Shown one piece after another: positions 40,629 through 41,237 of a stretch of 41,237 bases of DNA; position 1 is the first letter of the stretch; each line of letters begins with the position of its first letter. Below the pieces are notes generated by a model. That model had not been told where the DNA came from. It searched no databases and saw nothing but the letters and a program-made list of their open reading frames with translations. The stretch comes from an uncultured Lachnospiraceae bacterium (lineage in GTDB: Bacteria > Bacillota > Clostridia > Lachnospirales > Lachnospiraceae). A program made the position numbers and the translations under genes. The stretch lies in the NCBI GenBank assembly GCA_949155905.1, contig CASCWU010000022.1, positions 1 to 41,237 on the forward strand, read 5' to 3'.

Positions 40629-41237
40629 ATGAAACAGAACGCCTTAGGCGCCTGGATTACCAATCAGACAGATGCGCCCTTTTATGCGAGGAAAGCATTC
40701 CGAATAGAAAAGGAACTCCAAAAAGCAGTGATTCAGATCTGCGGATTGGGGCAGTTTATTCTTTCCGTCAACGGGAAAAAGGTCGGTGATCATGAGTTAG
40801 ATCCCGGCTGGACAGATTATCGGAAGTACATCGAATATGCGGTGTTTGATCTGACCTCTTACTTACAGCCGGGAGACAATGTGTTGGGGGTTGAGGTAGG
40901 AAATGGCTGGTTTATCAAAACCGATGAGCATTATACCTTCCGATTTCCGGAGTTTATGCCACCAAACCCGAATCCTTATCAGCCGTTTGGCCGTTTTCTG
41001 ATGCTTTCGCTTGCGTTAAAGCTTGTTTACAAGGATGGCTCTGCCGAACAAATCCATGCCGATGATAGCTTTTGGGTAAAGGAGCATCCGACGGTTAAAA
41101 GTAATGTTTATGGCTCAGAGACGATAGATGGGCGGCTAGTGCAGCAGGCCTGGAATACCATAGGCTTTTCTAAGGAAGAATTCCTGGCGGCCCTGGGCTG
41201 GAAGCTGGTCTTCGGCCGCCGCCGCTACCGCTATGGC
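40629..41237 (+). CDS. Alpha-L-rhamnosidase (GH78), 5' part
   Basis: An open frame of 203 codons runs from ATG 40629 to the window edge without a stop. AFRIEKELQKAVIQICGLGQFILSVNGKKVGDHELDPGWTDYRKYIEYAVFDLTSYLQPGDNVLGVEVGNGWF is the N-terminal beta-sandwich of bacterial alpha-L-rhamnosidases (Bac_rhamnosid_N). The motifs are NG-VG, LDPGWTDY, YDVT-like FDLT and GNGW. There is no signal peptide, so the enzyme should be cytoplasmic, acting on imported rhamnosides. The catalytic (alpha/alpha)6 domain is outside the window. AGGAGG at 40612-40617 is 11 bases upstream. No terminator separates it from pheA, 93 bases away. Confidence 0.87.
   Translation, partial: MKQNALGAWITNQTDAPFYARKAFRIEKELQKAVIQICGLGQFILSVNGKKVGDHELDPGWTDYRKYIEYAVFDLTSYLQPGDNVLGVEVGNGWFIKTDEHYTFRFPEFMPPNPNPYQPFGRFLMLSLALKLVYKDGSAEQIHADDSFWVKEHPTVKSNVYGSETIDGRLVQQAWNTIGFSKEEFLAALGWKLVFGRRRYRYG

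Overview
The window reads as chromosomal core DNA of a low-to-moderate GC Gram-positive anaerobe of the Clostridia, most likely Lachnospiraceae. This is inferred from the ispH-S1 fusion next to cmk, the plsX-acpP-rnc-smc-ftsY run, recA-recX-rny with a Gram-positive type SOS box, AGGAGG-type ribosome binding sites before nearly every gene, and an Mrp/Mbh-like antiporter locus. No tRNA, rRNA, CRISPR array, insertion sequence or prophage was seen.

Layout. 1-3370: tail of a BaiN/HI0933-type flavoprotein, ridA with its own promoter, cmk, and an ispH-S1 fusion closed by a strong terminator. 3385-10305: fatty-acid and growth operon plsX, acpP, rnc, smc, ftsY, with large RNA-fold candidates before rnc and between smc and ftsY. 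10402-11796: ACT-domain threonine dehydratase with terminator. 11806-15557: recA with promoter and LexA-type operator, recX, and rny with its own promoter and terminator. 15670-19223: class I aminotransferase, proC, a Nudix hydrolase and a SpoIIM-like membrane protein whose start codon lies in the loop of a terminator-like hairpin. 19191-20222 (minus): DAHP synthase, divergent from a penicillin-binding-type D,D-carboxypeptidase. 21696-25531: metallophosphoesterase with a structured leader, scpA, scpB and a second D,D-carboxypeptidase.

25629-35477 is the most distinctive region: ten co-directional membrane genes in the order of archaeal MbhA-H (MrpE, F, G, DUF4040, MbhE+MrpB, MrpC, MrpD), followed by three more NuoL/M/N-like proteins. 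That makes four antiporter-type subunits with no hydrogenase, ferredoxin-reducing or other redox subunit in the window. Converging on it (minus, 35469-38771) is a two-gene unit: a membrane-anchored DUF5050-like propeller and a soluble hybrid histidine kinase. The right end holds a frameshifted small gene, pheA (chorismate mutase-prephenate dehydratase) and the 5' part of a GH78 alpha-L-rhamnosidase.

Functional links. Smc, ScpA and ScpB, the three parts of the Smc-ScpAB complex, are all encoded here at two loci. DAHP synthase, PheA and the aminotransferase belong to aromatic amino acid supply. The two carboxypeptidases trim peptidoglycan. The Mrp/Mbh-like complex is predicted to exchange Na+ and H+ across the membrane. 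The likely novel points are the four-antiporter locus, the propeller/kinase pair, the in-frame internal start at the IspH/S1 junction, and several intergenic folds.
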